In this document: positions 17,587 through 26,522 of the stretch, one piece after another
How positions within the stretch are numbered: the first letter of the stretch is position 1
Layout: the number at the start of each line of letters is the position of its first letter
Assembly (NCBI GenBank): GCA_900302705.1
Contig: OUUY01000001.1
Span: 42,946 to 106,945 of the forward strand
Source of the DNA: Candidatus Sulfobium mesophilum
GTDB taxonomy: Bacteria; Nitrospirota; Thermodesulfovibrionia; Thermodesulfovibrionales; UBA6898
DNA: 64,000 nt
Direction of reading: 5' to 3'
The notes under the pieces: model-generated
Database searches by the model: none
The model's input: the letters and a program-made list of their open reading frames with translations, nothing else
Told to the model about the DNA's origin: nothing
Program-made: the position numbers and the translations under genes

Positions 17587-18774
17587 ATGAATGTTGATGA
17601 AATACGAGACGATTTTCCTTTTTTGAAAAGGCGTATCAAGGACAAGCCGATTCTCTACTTTGACAACGCGGCGACAACTCAAAAGCCGCGACAGGTAATC
17701 GATGGGCTTACGGATTATTACGAGAATTACTGCGCCAATATCCACCGCGGCGTTCATACACTATCACAGGAGTCGTCAGAACTCTACGAGGAAGCAAGGA
17801 GGAAAGTTGCACGCTTTATAAATGCTGACGAACGTGAAATCATTTTTGTGAGGAACTCAACCGAGGCGATCAATCTTGTGAGCGGCTCGTTGAAGGGCGA
17901 TGGGAAGATACTGACGACTGTGGCAGAGCACCATTCGAACATGCTGCCCTGGGGACGCGCAAGGAAGACCGAGTTTGTCGACATAGACAACGAGGGCAAG
18001 ATAGATCTCGGAGATCTTAGGAAGAAGATCGACAGATCGACGTTACTGGTCGCAGTAACCCATATCTCAAACGTCCTGGGACTTGTAAACCCGGTGCAGG
18101 ATGTAATCGAGGAGGCGAAGAGACACGGGGCGCTCTGTCTCATAGACGGCGCTCAGTCAGTTCCCCACATTCCTATTGATGTCAAGGAACTCGGCTGCGA
18201 CTTCCTTGTCTTCAGCGGCCATAAAATGCTCGGTCCTTCAGGTATTGGAGTCCTCTATGTTAAAGAGGAGCATTATGACCGCATGTCCCAATATCTTATG
18301 GGTGGGAGCACAATTAAGGAGGTCCATCTTACAGGCTTCGTCCCAGAGGATGCGCCTATGTGCTACGAAGCGGGTACGCCAAATATTGAAGGAGCGATTG
18401 CGCTTGGGTATGCGATTGATTACCTCGAAGACGTCGGCATGGAAAATGTTCAAGCCCACGACAGGCGCCTCATCGCCCATGCTCTGGAGAGAATGAGAGA
18501 AATTAGTAACGTCAACATTTATGGAAGTACGAATGAGAAGGACAGACTCTCTGTAATTACATTTAATGTTAAAGATGTGGGATGTCATGCAGTTGCCAAG
18601 GTCCTGAGCCTTCGGGAAAATATCATGATCCGCTCAGGGTTTCACTGCGCCCAGCCCCTCCATGACAGACTGGGAGTAGGCCCGACTGCACGGCTTTCGT
18701 TTTATCTTTACAACACCACGGACGAAATCGGTAAGGCGGTGGAACTACTCGGGAAAGTGGCACAATTTATCTAA
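17587..18774 (+). CDS. Cysteine desulfurase / selenocysteine lyase family (SufS-like)
   Basis: A 395-residue PLP-dependent class V aminotransferase of the SufS/CsdB group. These enzymes release sulfur from cysteine as a persulfide, and several also release selenium from selenocysteine. Visible are the opening PILYFDNAATTQKPRQV, the PLP lysine motif FSGHKMLGPSGIGVLY near residue 207 and the catalytic-cysteine loop MIRSGFHCAQPLHDRLG near residue 348. A GGAGG lies before the ATG. It is out of context among glycosyltransferases, with no SufE/SufU or SufBCD partner nearby, and is flanked on both sides by the same repeat family, suggesting insertion as a cassette. Group II enzyme by loop type. Confidence 0.87.
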   Translation: MNVDEIRDDFPFLKRRIKDKPILYFDNAATTQKPRQVIDGLTDYYENYCANIHRGVHTLSQESSELYEEARRKVARFINADEREIIFVRNSTEAINLVSGSLKGDGKILTTVAEHHSNMLPWGRARKTEFVDIDNEGKIDLGDLRKKIDRSTLLVAVTHISNVLGLVNPVQDVIEEAKRHGALCLIDGAQSVPHIPIDVKELGCDFLVFSGHKMLGPSGIGVLYVKEEHYDRMSQYLMGGSTIKEVHLTGFVPEDAPMCYEAGTPNIEGAIALGYAIDYLEDVGMENVQAHDRRLIAHALERMREISNVNIYGSTNEKDRLSVITFNVKDVGCHAVAKVLSLRENIMIRSGFHCAQPLHDRLGVGPTARLSFYLYNTTDEIGKAVELLGKVAQFI

Positions 18775-19105
18775 GAGAGAAAGGCTGAAGGTTAAAGGCT
18801 GAAGGATGAAGGGTAAAGGCCTAAGGATAGAGACTTAATATTTGAGGTCATTACTTTGAATGAAATCTCTCGCAGAAGAAAACTATTCGCTGAAGAAGAG
18901 GCTCTTAAGATTAGAACTCTCTGTGAGCAGATAGACCGAAAAATCAACGGACTCATCAATTCTTTGAGGGGTAAACAAAAAAGGTTTGAGGTTGAAGGTT
19001 GAAGGCTTTACCTTATGGCCTCTAGCGAAGCGAGCCTATTGCCTTTTACGTTATCGCCTCTGACCTTCATCGAAGCGGGCCTTTTACCTTCAACGATATA
19101 ACGAT
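18775..19105. repeat. Repeat-rich gap between sufS and deacetylase gene
   Basis: This 331-base gap holds a purine-rich repeat at 18777-18828 (AAGGCTGAAGGTTAAAGGC units), a coding-like fragment at 18817-19005 listed separately, a short GTTGAAGGTTGAAGG repeat at 18984-19005 and a pyrimidine-rich tail at 19010-19095 containing CGAGCCTATTGCCTTTTACG. The last matches the tract upstream of sufS (CGAGCCTATTACCTTTTACG at about 17535), giving direct repeats on either side of that gene. Confidence 0.6.
18817..19005 (+). pseudogene. Possible C-terminal fragment of a four-helix-bundle (S23-type) protein
   Basis: An open frame after the TAA at 18814 reads a helical, charged segment (EEEALKIRTL, CEQIDRKINGLINSL) ending in the GTTGAAGG repeat. 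The end resembles the C-terminal helix of S23/four-helix-bundle proteins, which in many environmental genomes lie beside such repeats. The only start available is TTG 18856 without a ribosome-binding site, and the N-terminal two thirds of the family are missing. A weak call based on local resemblance only. Confidence 0.28.
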
Positions 19106-19966
19106 ATGTCTATTTTGAACGCTCTCAGCTTTGACATCGAAGACTGGTTTCAGGTGGAAAACCTGAAAGGAGCCATAGCGCCTGATCAATGGGATGCCTG
19201 CGACCTCAGGGTTGTGCAAAACTCAAGGAAGATTCTCAGTCTCCTTGAGAAAAATGGAACTAAGGCCACCTTTTTTGTCCTCGGGTGGATCGCTGAGAAA
19301 TGCCCTGGTCTGGTAAAAGAAATCGCTGAGCAGGGCCACGAGATTGCCAGTCACGGATACGGCCACGAGCTTGTGTACAAACAAACGCCCAAAATGTTCC
19401 ATAACGACATAAGCCGCTCCAAAGCTATTCTTGAATCGATCACAGGCAGGCAGGTTTTGGGTTACCGGGCACCTTCCTTTTCGATTACGCCTGAGACACC
19501 ATGGGCGCTTGATATATTAAAAGACCTTGATTTTGTGTATGACTCGAGTATTTTTCCGACGTCATTCCACGACCGTTACGGCTTTAACGGGTCGAGCCGC
19601 TTTCCATTCCGGTTTGAAAATGGTTTGATAGAAATGCCGCTTTCGACGGTTAAAGTCAGGAAGGCTAACGTCCCTATAGCGGGAGGTGGCTACTTCCGAC
19701 TTTATCCTTATTCTCTCTTCAGATATTGTTGCAAGAGACTGAACCGTGACGGCAAATCCGTTGTCTTCTATCTCCACCCCTGGGAACTCGATCCGGAACA
19801 GCCGAGGGTGAACATCCGATATCAATACAGATTCAGGCACTATGTGAACCTCGGGAAAACGGAGAAAAGGCTGGCGCGTCTGCTTGCGGATTTTAGGTTT
19901 GGACCAATCGGTGATGTTGCGCTTCAATATTTTCCAGAACTCAAGCATGGTGGTCTGAATGCCTGA
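19106..19966 (+). CDS. Exosortase-locus polysaccharide deacetylase (XrtA-associated type, DUF3473 tail)
   Basis: A 286-residue deacetylase of the kind specific to PEP-CTERM/exosortase loci. It begins with the characteristic NALSFDIEDWFQVEN, has the metal motif region IASHGYGHE (H-x3-H) near residue 91, RAPSFSIT near 124 and the C-terminal block with PIAGGGYFRLYPYSL near 192 and VVFYLHPWELD near 218, which belongs to the DUF3473 extension of this subfamily. It probably trims acetyl groups from the exopolysaccharide whose export is linked to exosortase sorting. The next gene overlaps by 8 bases. Confidence 0.88.
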   Translation: MSILNALSFDIEDWFQVENLKGAIAPDQWDACDLRVVQNSRKILSLLEKNGTKATFFVLGWIAEKCPGLVKEIAEQGHEIASHGYGHELVYKQTPKMFHNDISRSKAILESITGRQVLGYRAPSFSITPETPWALDILKDLDFVYDSSIFPTSFHDRYGFNGSSRFPFRFENGLIEMPLSTVKVRKANVPIAGGGYFRLYPYSLFRYCCKRLNRDGKSVVFYLHPWELDPEQPRVNIRYQYRFRHYVNLGKTEKRLARLLADFRFGPIGDVALQYFPELKHGGLNA

Positions 19967-21194
19967 GAAAAGATTGCGCGATGACCAACGGATCATGATT
20001 ATGTACATAATCGATACCTGCATTGCACCTCCCGGACGGCCCCAAAGGGGCGGAGCGGAGAAACAATTGCTTCTTCTGGCAGCCTCCCTGAACAAGGACC
20101 TGTTCAGGCCGATTATAGTTCAGCTGATCACAGCCCCCATGACATCTGTTTCTATTGGCAAGATTGATGATGTCGAATTCATACACCTTCCTACCGAGCG
20201 TTTTTACTCCCTGAGCGGTCTTCGTCAGATTGCGCGTCTTTCCAGTATGGCAAGGGGAAAAAGTGTCAGCATCATACACACCTTTTTTGAAAAGGCAGAA
20301 GTTATGGGTTGGCTGGCCAAGAGACTTTCTGGCGTCCCCATATGGGTTACTTCCCGCCGCGACCTCGGATTCAAGAGAAAAAAGGTGTATGACCGCATCT
20401 TCAAGCTTGCCTCAAAGGACTGTACCAGCTGCATTGCCAACTGCCAGGCGATAAAGTGTCAGGTTATCGAGAAAGAAAACATCGATCCTGACAAGGTTGG
20501 TGTTATTTACAATGGGCTTGACACTGCCCCGTTCGAACATTCACTCAATGGAGCCGCCTTCAGAAAAGAGATTGGCGTCGATAGTAACACGCCGTTAATT
20601 GGCATGGTGGCAAACCTCAACTTCGAGATAAAGGGCCACCAGTATTTTATTGAAGCTGCCAAAAGGGTTCAGGTAAAGATTTCGAAGGCTCAATTCGTCC
20701 TTGTCGGTGACGGACAATTGCGCAGCAGGTACGAAGAGATGGTGCGTTCCTTAGGGATGCAGGGGAGCGTTCATTTTCTCGGAAAGCGGGATGATGTGGC
20801 AGAGATCCTGTCTCAGCTCGACGTGTCAGTACTCTGCTCAACGAGTGAGGGATTTTCAAATGTGATTCTTGAATCCATGGCTGCGGGTAAACCTGTGGTC
20901 GCCACGAATATCGGGGGTAACTCCGAGATGGTGGTTGCTGGTGTCACGGGGTATTTGGTGCCTCCCGCTGATTCAGGGTCTCTGGCTGAGGCAGTGGCTT
21001 CGCTCCTGAATGACCCGGACATGCGCCGTCGCATGGGAGAAAACGCAAAGAAGCAGGTGGCCGACCTTTTCTCCATTCCGGCAATGGTTGAGGGCTATGA
21101 ACATCTCTATCGGTCTCTGGTAACTGAGCTCTTAATTTCAAAAGCATCTCCCCGGGGAGTGGATCAAGAGGGCAGAACGGACCGGGTGGTATAA
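19959..21194 (+). CDS. Glycosyltransferase family 4 (GT-B)
   Basis: A 411-residue GT4 enzyme. The N-terminal acceptor domain has the glycine-rich RGGAEKQLLLLAASL near residue 29; the donor domain carries VLVGDGQLRSRYEEM near 248, FLGKRDDVAEIL near 271 and the EX7E-type segment STSEGFSNVILESMAAGKPVVAT near 292-314. The start at ATG 19959 overlaps the deacetylase stop; ATG 19995 is an alternative that removes 12 residues. A short palindromic TATAAT-containing sequence follows its stop but lacks a good -35. It acts in repeat-unit assembly. Confidence 0.87.
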   Translation: MPEKRLRDDQRIMIMYIIDTCIAPPGRPQRGGAEKQLLLLAASLNKDLFRPIIVQLITAPMTSVSIGKIDDVEFIHLPTERFYSLSGLRQIARLSSMARGKSVSIIHTFFEKAEVMGWLAKRLSGVPIWVTSRRDLGFKRKKVYDRIFKLASKDCTSCIANCQAIKCQVIEKENIDPDKVGVIYNGLDTAPFEHSLNGAAFRKEIGVDSNTPLIGMVANLNFEIKGHQYFIEAAKRVQVKISKAQFVLVGDGQLRSRYEEMVRSLGMQGSVHFLGKRDDVAEILSQLDVSVLCSTSEGFSNVILESMAAGKPVVATNIGGNSEMVVAGVTGYLVPPADSGSLAEAVASLLNDPDMRRRMGENAKKQVADLFSIPAMVEGYEHLYRSLVTELLISKASPRGVDQEGRTDRVV

Positions 21195-21252
21195 TACCCC
21201 GCTGCATTCATAGTACGGAGACACAAAAAATTCTTTCTGAGGAGATAGGGTA

Positions 21253-22560
21253 ATGGATTTGGGGAAAAGGATTCAATCGAAGGAAGCCCGTGTAGGGATC
21301 ATCGGCCTTGGATATGTCGGCCTGCCGCTGGTGATCGAGTTTTGCAAAGCGGGTTTTAATGTGACAGGGTTTGATGTTGATCCCAAAAAAGTGGCGGTAC
21401 TTGCTCGGGGAGAGAGTTATATCGAACACATTGACGCTGCGCACATAAGGCAATGCGGGACACGGTTTTTAGCAACAACAGATTTTTCGAAGCTTGCAGA
21501 TATCGACTGCATCGTAATTTGTGTCCCGACACCTCTCAACAAAAACCGCGAACCGAACCTTGCCTATGTGCTTGATACGACAAGAACTATAGCCCGGTAC
21601 CTCCGTAAAGGACAGCTTGTTGCCCTTGAATCAACAACTTATCCGGGAACTACTGACGAGGACATGAAAGAGATACTTGAGAATGGCGGGCTTAAGGCCG
21701 GCAAGGATTTCCACCTCGCTTTTTCTCCCGAGCGGGAGGACCCTAATAATAAAGATTTTTCGACTAGCACTATCCCGAAGGTCGTCGGCGGCTACACAGA
21801 ACAGTGTCTCAAAGTCGCAAAGGCCCTCTACGACTCGATCGTCGTAAGCACCGTGCCTGTTTCGTCAACAAAGGTAGCGGAGTCGACGAAGCTTCTCGAA
21901 AACATTTACCGGGCCGTCAACATCGCGCTTGTCAATGAGCTGAAAATTCTCTTTGACCGCATGGGTATCGACATCTGGGAGGTGATCGATGCGGCTAAGA
22001 CTAAACCCTTTGGCTTCCAGGCTTTCTATCCCGGCCCCGGTCTTGGCGGACATTGCATTCCTATCGATCCCTTCTATCTGACGTGGAAGGCGAGGGAATA
22101 TGATTTCTCCACACGATTTATAGAGCTGGCAGGACAGATCAATACCGACATGCCGTACTATGTCGTGGAGAAGGTCGGGGAGGTCCTCAATGCAAAGGGA
22201 AAAGCGCTGAAGGGCTCCAAGGTCCTCGTTTTGGGAATGGCGTACAAGAAGGATGTCGATGATCAGCGGGAGTCACCTGCATTGATGATTGTCGAACTGC
22301 TGCTCCAAACCGGGGCGGAGGTCACATACAATGATCCCCACGTCCCCGTTTGCCAGGGACATCGCCATTACCCTGAGATCAACATGAAGTCTGTAGGGCT
22401 CACAGAAGATAACTTGAAGGAGGCTGATCTCCTCATTTTGGTGACAGACCATTCAGCATATGACTACGCGTTTATCGAACGGCATGCAGGGTGCATTGTG
22501 GACACACGGGGAGCATTCAGGAAAAACGGCATCAAGAGTGAAAAGGTTTACAGGGCATGA
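21253..22560 (+). CDS. Nucleotide-sugar dehydrogenase (UDP-glucose/UDP-ManNAc dehydrogenase family)
   Basis: A 435-residue NAD-dependent dehydrogenase that oxidises C6 of a UDP-sugar twice to the uronic acid. The Rossmann motif [13 protein letters not shown] is near residue 18, [12 protein letters not shown] near 130, and the catalytic cysteine lies in [16 protein letters not shown] near residue 266. The C-terminal domain holds [17 protein letters not shown]. The subtype resembles TviB/WbpO-like enzymes of capsule loci. It overlaps the next epimerase gene by ATGA; the pair should supply a UDP-uronate and its 4-epimer to the pathway. Confidence 0.9.
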   Translation: MDLGKRIQSKEARVGIIGLGYVGLPLVIEFCKAGFNVTGFDVDPKKVAVLARGESYIEHIDAAHIRQCGTRFLATTDFSKLADIDCIVICVPTPLNKNREPNLAYVLDTTRTIARYLRKGQLVALESTTYPGTTDEDMKEILENGGLKAGKDFHLAFSPEREDPNNKDFSTSTIPKVVGGYTEQCLKVAKALYDSIVVSTVPVSSTKVAESTKLLENIYRAVNIALVNELKILFDRMGIDIWEVIDAAKTKPFGFQAFYPGPGLGGHCIPIDPFYLTWKAREYDFSTRFIELAGQINTDMPYYVVEKVGEVLNAKGKALKGSKVLVLGMAYKKDVDDQRESPALMIVELLLQTGAEVTYNDPHVPVCQGHRHYPEINMKSVGLTEDNLKEADLLILVTDHSAYDYAFIERHAGCIVDTRGAFRKNGIKSEKVYRA

Positions 22561-23564
22561 GCAGGATACTTGTTACAGGGGCTGCGGGTTTCATCGGGTT
22601 TCATCTTTGCAAGGCGCTTGCCGGTCGGGGCGATGAGGTCATAGGCATTGACAATCTCAATGATTACTATGACGTGGGACTGAAGCTGAACAGGTTGAAA
22701 CAGCTCGAGGGACTGAAGAATTTCAGGTTTGTTAAAATTGATCTTGCTGAGAGGGAAGGCATGACTCTTCTATTCTCCCGGGAACAGTTTGACAGCGTGG
22801 TCAACCTGGCGGCACAGGCCGGTGTTCGCTATTCCCTCATAAATCCTTATGCATATATAGAGACCAACATCGTCGGATTCCTCAATGTCCTTGAGGGGTG
22901 CAGGCAGAATGACGTCAAACATCTGGTCTTCGCTTCGTCAAGCTCAGTGTATGGAGCGAATACGAAGATGCCCTTTTCCGTTCATCATAACGTCGATCAT
23001 CCGGTGTCGCTTTATGCCGCCACTAAGAAGTCGAATGAACTCATGGCCCACACCTATTCGAGCCTTTACAAGATTCCCTGCACGGGGCTAAGGTTTTTCA
23101 CCGTCTACGGTCCCTGGGGCAGACCTGACATGGCGCTCTTCCTTTTCACCAAGGCCATTGAGGAGGGAAGGCCTATCGACGTCTTCAACTACGGCAAGAT
23201 GAGGAGGGATTTCACCTATATCGATGACATCATCAAAGGGGTCGTGAAAATAATCGATAAGATCCCGGGACCCAATCCAGACTGGAATGGAGATGCGCCG
23301 AATCCGTCGACAAGCTTTGCTCCATACAAGTTATATAATATCGGAAACAACAATCCGGTCGAGCTCGAGCAATTCATCGCCGTACTGGAGGATTGTCTCG
23401 GAAAAAAGGCGGAGAGAAACCTCCTGCCGATCCAGCCTGGCGACGTCCCGGCAACCTATGCTGATGTTGATGATCTGGTTAGGGAAGTCGGATTCAAGCC
23501 GGCAACGCCGATCGATGATGGGATAAGGAACTTCGTCGCATGGTATAAGGGATATTATCGGTAG
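22557..23564 (+). CDS. NAD-dependent UDP-glucuronate 4-epimerase-like protein (CapI-like)
   Basis: A 335-residue extended short-chain dehydrogenase. It has the NAD motif [14 protein letters not shown] at the N-terminus, [12 protein letters not shown] near residue 83, [14 protein letters not shown] near 124 with the catalytic serine/threonine region, the catalytic Y-x3-K as YAATKKSNE near 151 and [17 protein letters not shown] near 178. The last two segments are characteristic of UDP-glucuronate 4-epimerases, giving UDP-galacturonate. It is translationally coupled to the dehydrogenase that would make its substrate, which strengthens the assignment. Confidence 0.88.
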   Translation: MSRILVTGAAGFIGFHLCKALAGRGDEVIGIDNLNDYYDVGLKLNRLKQLEGLKNFRFVKIDLAEREGMTLLFSREQFDSVVNLAAQAGVRYSLINPYAYIETNIVGFLNVLEGCRQNDVKHLVFASSSSVYGANTKMPFSVHHNVDHPVSLYAATKKSNELMAHTYSSLYKIPCTGLRFFTVYGPWGRPDMALFLFTKAIEEGRPIDVFNYGKMRRDFTYIDDIIKGVVKIIDKIPGPNPDWNGDAPNPSTSFAPYKLYNIGNNNPVELEQFIAVLEDCLGKKAERNLLPIQPGDVPATYADVDDLVREVGFKPATPIDDGIRNFVAWYKGYYR

Positions 23565-23622
23565 AAGCCGGCTTGATATCTTGCCGCGTCAAATATATGT
23601 GAACAGGGAAGGAACTGCTATC

Positions 23623-24777
23623 GTGAGTGATACACCAGAGAGTGATGTCACAGCTGTCAGGCGAATAAAGGTACTGCATCTAATATCTTCAAGGGGAGTT
23701 TATGGCGCTGAGCGGGTTGTGCTCACACTTTGCAAATATGCTGATTCTGAAAGATTTGAGCAGATCATCGGAATTTTCAGGAAAAAAAAGGTCAGTGGTG
23801 ATCAACTTGGGCGAGAGGCTGAGCGGCTTGGTATTCCTGTCGAGGAGATCCTTTACTCAACGGCCTTTGACCCTAGGCAGATCTTAGGCCTTATTGGAAT
23901 CGTAAGAAGGCATCGGCCCGATCTTATACACACCCACGAATACAAAGCGAATATCCTTGGTTTCTGTCTAGCAAAGATATTTGGGTTGCCGATAGTAACA
24001 ACCGTACATGCCCTTCATAAGCTCAGGGGAAGGGCCAAGAGAGAGCTTCAGTTCAGTGTCGGGCTGCTGAAATATTTCAGTGCGGTGATGCCCGTATCCG
24101 GGGATGTGCGGGATGAGCTTCAAGCATTAAAGGTTCCCGCGGAAAAGATGGTGACTATAAAGAATGTTCCTCCCTTGACCGAAATGAGACCTGCAAGCGG
24201 GGTACGCTCATTCCGCGAGGAGGTCGGGGTCCCGTCAGACCGGAAGTTGATCGGGTTCCTGGGACGGCTTATACCCGCAAAGGGGTGTGATCAGCTTATT
24301 CATGCGATTGCTAACATAGACAAGAAGGATCGCAATTTTTCTCTTGCGGTTGCGGGTGATGGACCTGAGAGGGAGTCACTGGAGGCATTGGCTGAGAAAC
24401 TTGGTGTGCGTGATATGATCCATTTCTGTGGTTTTCGGAGTGATACAGAACATATATACGCGTCGCTTGACTTGCTGGTACTGCCCTCACGTGAAGAGGG
24501 GACGCCGCTTGTTATGCTGGAGGGCATGTCGCGGGGGGTATCGGTCGTTGCGACAAAGGTCGGTGGAATACCTGATGTCCTGAAAGATAGGGTTAACGGC
24601 CTGCTGGTACCCTCTGATGACCCTATCGCTTTGGCAGGTGCGATAGCAGAGTCTTTAAACAAACCTGATGAAACGAAAAAAAGGGCGATCGAGGCGAAAA
24701 GGACGATGGCGCGCGAATATGACGTAAAGACATGGGCGAAAAAATTTGAGGAGATTTATGCCGGTATTGTGCAGTAG
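23623..24777 (+). CDS. Glycosyltransferase family 4 (GT-B)
   Basis: A 384-residue GT4 transferase. LHLISSRGVYGAERVVL gives the acceptor-side start, LGRLIPAKGCDQL near residue 210 the donor-domain entry, AVAGDGPERESLEAL near 239 and PSREEGTPLVMLEGMSRGVSVVAT near 288-311 the EX7E motif. The frame opens with a TTG at 23581, but GTG 23623 has GGGAAGGAA 8 bases upstream and starts near the conserved domain, so I use it. Its 3' end overlaps the FemAB-like gene by 20 bases. Confidence 0.85.
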   Translation: MSDTPESDVTAVRRIKVLHLISSRGVYGAERVVLTLCKYADSERFEQIIGIFRKKKVSGDQLGREAERLGIPVEEILYSTAFDPRQILGLIGIVRRHRPDLIHTHEYKANILGFCLAKIFGLPIVTTVHALHKLRGRAKRELQFSVGLLKYFSAVMPVSGDVRDELQALKVPAEKMVTIKNVPPLTEMRPASGVRSFREEVGVPSDRKLIGFLGRLIPAKGCDQLIHAIANIDKKDRNFSLAVAGDGPERESLEALAEKLGVRDMIHFCGFRSDTEHIYASLDLLVLPSREEGTPLVMLEGMSRGVSVVATKVGGIPDVLKDRVNGLLVPSDDPIALAGAIAESLNKPDETKKRAIEAKRTMAREYDVKTWAKKFEEIYAGIVQ

Positions 24778-25849
24778 TACAAGCTCCTCTCCCTATCTGG
24801 TTGAAATCGACGCAGTCGACAGGGATGAATGGTCCTCGATCCTGACCGGTTTCGACGACGCCACAATCTATCAGACCTGGAGCTATGGGTCATTTCGCTG
24901 GGGAGAGAGAAATCTAAGCCATGCCATTATGAAAAGAGGCGGAGATGTTGTTGGTGCTGCCCAGGTAAGGATTGTCCGGCTGCCAATTGTGGGTGCCGGC
25001 ATCGCCAATGTAAAATGGGGCCCACTCTGGCGCCGCCGAACAAACGAAGATCCGGCGGTCTTTCGCGAAATGCTAGTTGCGCTGCAGAATGAGTATATGA
25101 TCAAGCGCGGTCTTCTCCTTCGGATTGTCCCGAATCAGGTGTGCGAAAGCACTGGAGCAATGCGCTCCATGTTGATGGCTGAGGGTTTCCGGCCGGAACC
25201 GGCGGCAGTTCCCTATAACACACTTGTCATGGACCTCTCTCCTTCGCTTGATGAATTGCGACGGGGTCTCAGGAAAAACTGGAGCCAGCACCTCGGCCAG
25301 GCGGAGCGGCGCGGGTTGATAATCCAGGAGGGAAACAGCGATGAGCTTTTCGAAACTGTCATCCGGCTTTACAACGATATGCTTGCGAGGAAAGGTTTCG
25401 TAAGTTTCCTGAATATCGATGAGTTTAGGGCGATGCAGAGCGATTTGAAAGAGCATTTAAAAATGAAGACAATAGTCTGCGAGGTGGATGGGGCAGCGGT
25501 CGCCGCCCGCGTGGTCTCACAGATCGGCGATGCGGCGGTAGATCTCATAGCCGCTACCAATAGTGCCGGACTGAAGACAAAGGCCTCATATATCGTTTTC
25601 TGGCGGGTAATTGAATGGCTCAAATCAGCGGGATGCCGGTGGTATGATCTGGGGGGGATTGATCCCGAAGCTAACCAGGGGGTGTACCAGTTCAAGACAG
25701 GCCTGGCCGGAAAGAATGGCAGAGAGGTCTCTTTTGAAGAGTTTGAGCAATCAAGCAGCGTCCTTAGTTCTTCTGTGGTCCGTATGGGAGACCGCTTGAG
25801 GGCACTCCTCCGCAAGAGCAAGGGCTCTCTTAAGGGAAACCCCCAGTGA
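24758..25849 (+). CDS. FemAB-like protein of exosortase/PEP-CTERM loci
   Basis: A 363-residue FemAB/GNAT-like transferase. It opens with YLVEIDAVDRDEWSSIL, has the family segment IYQTWSYGSFRWGER near residue 40 and the core block VAARVVSQIGDAAVDLIAATN-type region near 248, followed by WYDLGGIDPEANQGVYQFKTGL near 297-318, which is the hallmark of this group. GAGGAG at 24748-24753 positions ATG 24758; ATG 24746 is four codons upstream and less well placed. Members attach amino acids or acyl groups; in exosortase loci the substrate is unproven. Confidence 0.82.
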   Translation: MPVLCSSTSSSPYLVEIDAVDRDEWSSILTGFDDATIYQTWSYGSFRWGERNLSHAIMKRGGDVVGAAQVRIVRLPIVGAGIANVKWGPLWRRRTNEDPAVFREMLVALQNEYMIKRGLLLRIVPNQVCESTGAMRSMLMAEGFRPEPAAVPYNTLVMDLSPSLDELRRGLRKNWSQHLGQAERRGLIIQEGNSDELFETVIRLYNDMLARKGFVSFLNIDEFRAMQSDLKEHLKMKTIVCEVDGAAVAARVVSQIGDAAVDLIAATNSAGLKTKASYIVFWRVIEWLKSAGCRWYDLGGIDPEANQGVYQFKTGLAGKNGREVSFEEFEQSSSVLSSSVVRMGDRLRALLRKSKGSLKGNPQ

Positions 25850-25871
25850 GGATGACCCAGAAAGTAGTGCA

Positions 25872-26522
25872 GTGATTGATCGCCTCCTGATATCAGTAAG
25901 CAGAAAGCAGGCACAACTCGGCGTACGCAAGGCGGCGACGTTTTTTGCCAGGCGTCTTTGGGATATGCTGTTTCATTCCCGGGAGCTTTTCTTTGCAATC
26001 GATCTGTCTGATCATACTCTCCCGTCGGGGTCTGGAAACGGGTCGGTCGAAGTACGGGAGAAGAGGTCACTGAGCGACCTGACTGAGAAGGAGCAGGAGG
26101 CGCTGCGCAGTCATGGAGGCAGTGAACTTCTCAGTATCTTTGAAAAGAGGCTTGCAGGGGGGCACAGGCTTCTTTTGACATATGTGGACGGGGAGGTCGC
26201 TGGAGCGGCGTGGATTTATACTGGAGGCTCGGGTAGATTCTTAATGATCCCACTTTCACAAAAAGAATTTTTCATTGTCGCCGTCTTTATCATCGACAGG
26301 TTCCGGGGGAAAGGAATCAGTTTGCCGAGTCTCATATTGCTTTTGGAGAAGATGAAGAAAGAAAGTTTTCGGCGTGGCTTCATTTGTACGAAGGAGTGGA
26401 ACTTCTACCGAAGGAGTATCGAAAAAGCTGGTTTTAAGCTTTTGGGTAAAGTCCGCAAAGTGAGATTTTTCGGAAGAGATATTTTCATCTGGTCTCATGA
26501 AAAGGGCTTTGAATTTGAATGA
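25872..26522 (+). CDS. GNAT-fold acetyltransferase-like protein
   Basis: A 216-residue protein starting at GTG 25872. Its core resembles a GNAT fold: VDGEVAGAAWIYTGGSGRFLMIP near residues 116-138, then VFIIDRFRGKGISLPSLILLLEKMKKE, where R-x-x-G-x-G/S is the acetyl-CoA pyrophosphate loop, and NFYRRSIEKAGFKLLGKVRKV as the terminal strand. It follows the FemAB-like gene by 22 bases and overlaps the next deacetylase by 26. It may acetylate a sugar amine that the adjacent deacetylase later trims. Specific substrate unknown. Confidence 0.65.
   Translation: MIDRLLISVSRKQAQLGVRKAATFFARRLWDMLFHSRELFFAIDLSDHTLPSGSGNGSVEVREKRSLSDLTEKEQEALRSHGGSELLSIFEKRLAGGHRLLLTYVDGEVAGAAWIYTGGSGRFLMIPLSQKEFFIVAVFIIDRFRGKGISLPSLILLLEKMKKESFRRGFICTKEWNFYRRSIEKAGFKLLGKVRKVRFFGRDIFIWSHEKGFEFE

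Noticed and set aside
21183..21200. GGGT-TATAAT-ACCC palindrome as a promoter for the UDP-sugar dehydrogenase
   Set aside because: There is no -35 hexamer at suitable spacing; the TATAAT is probably incidental to the palindrome.
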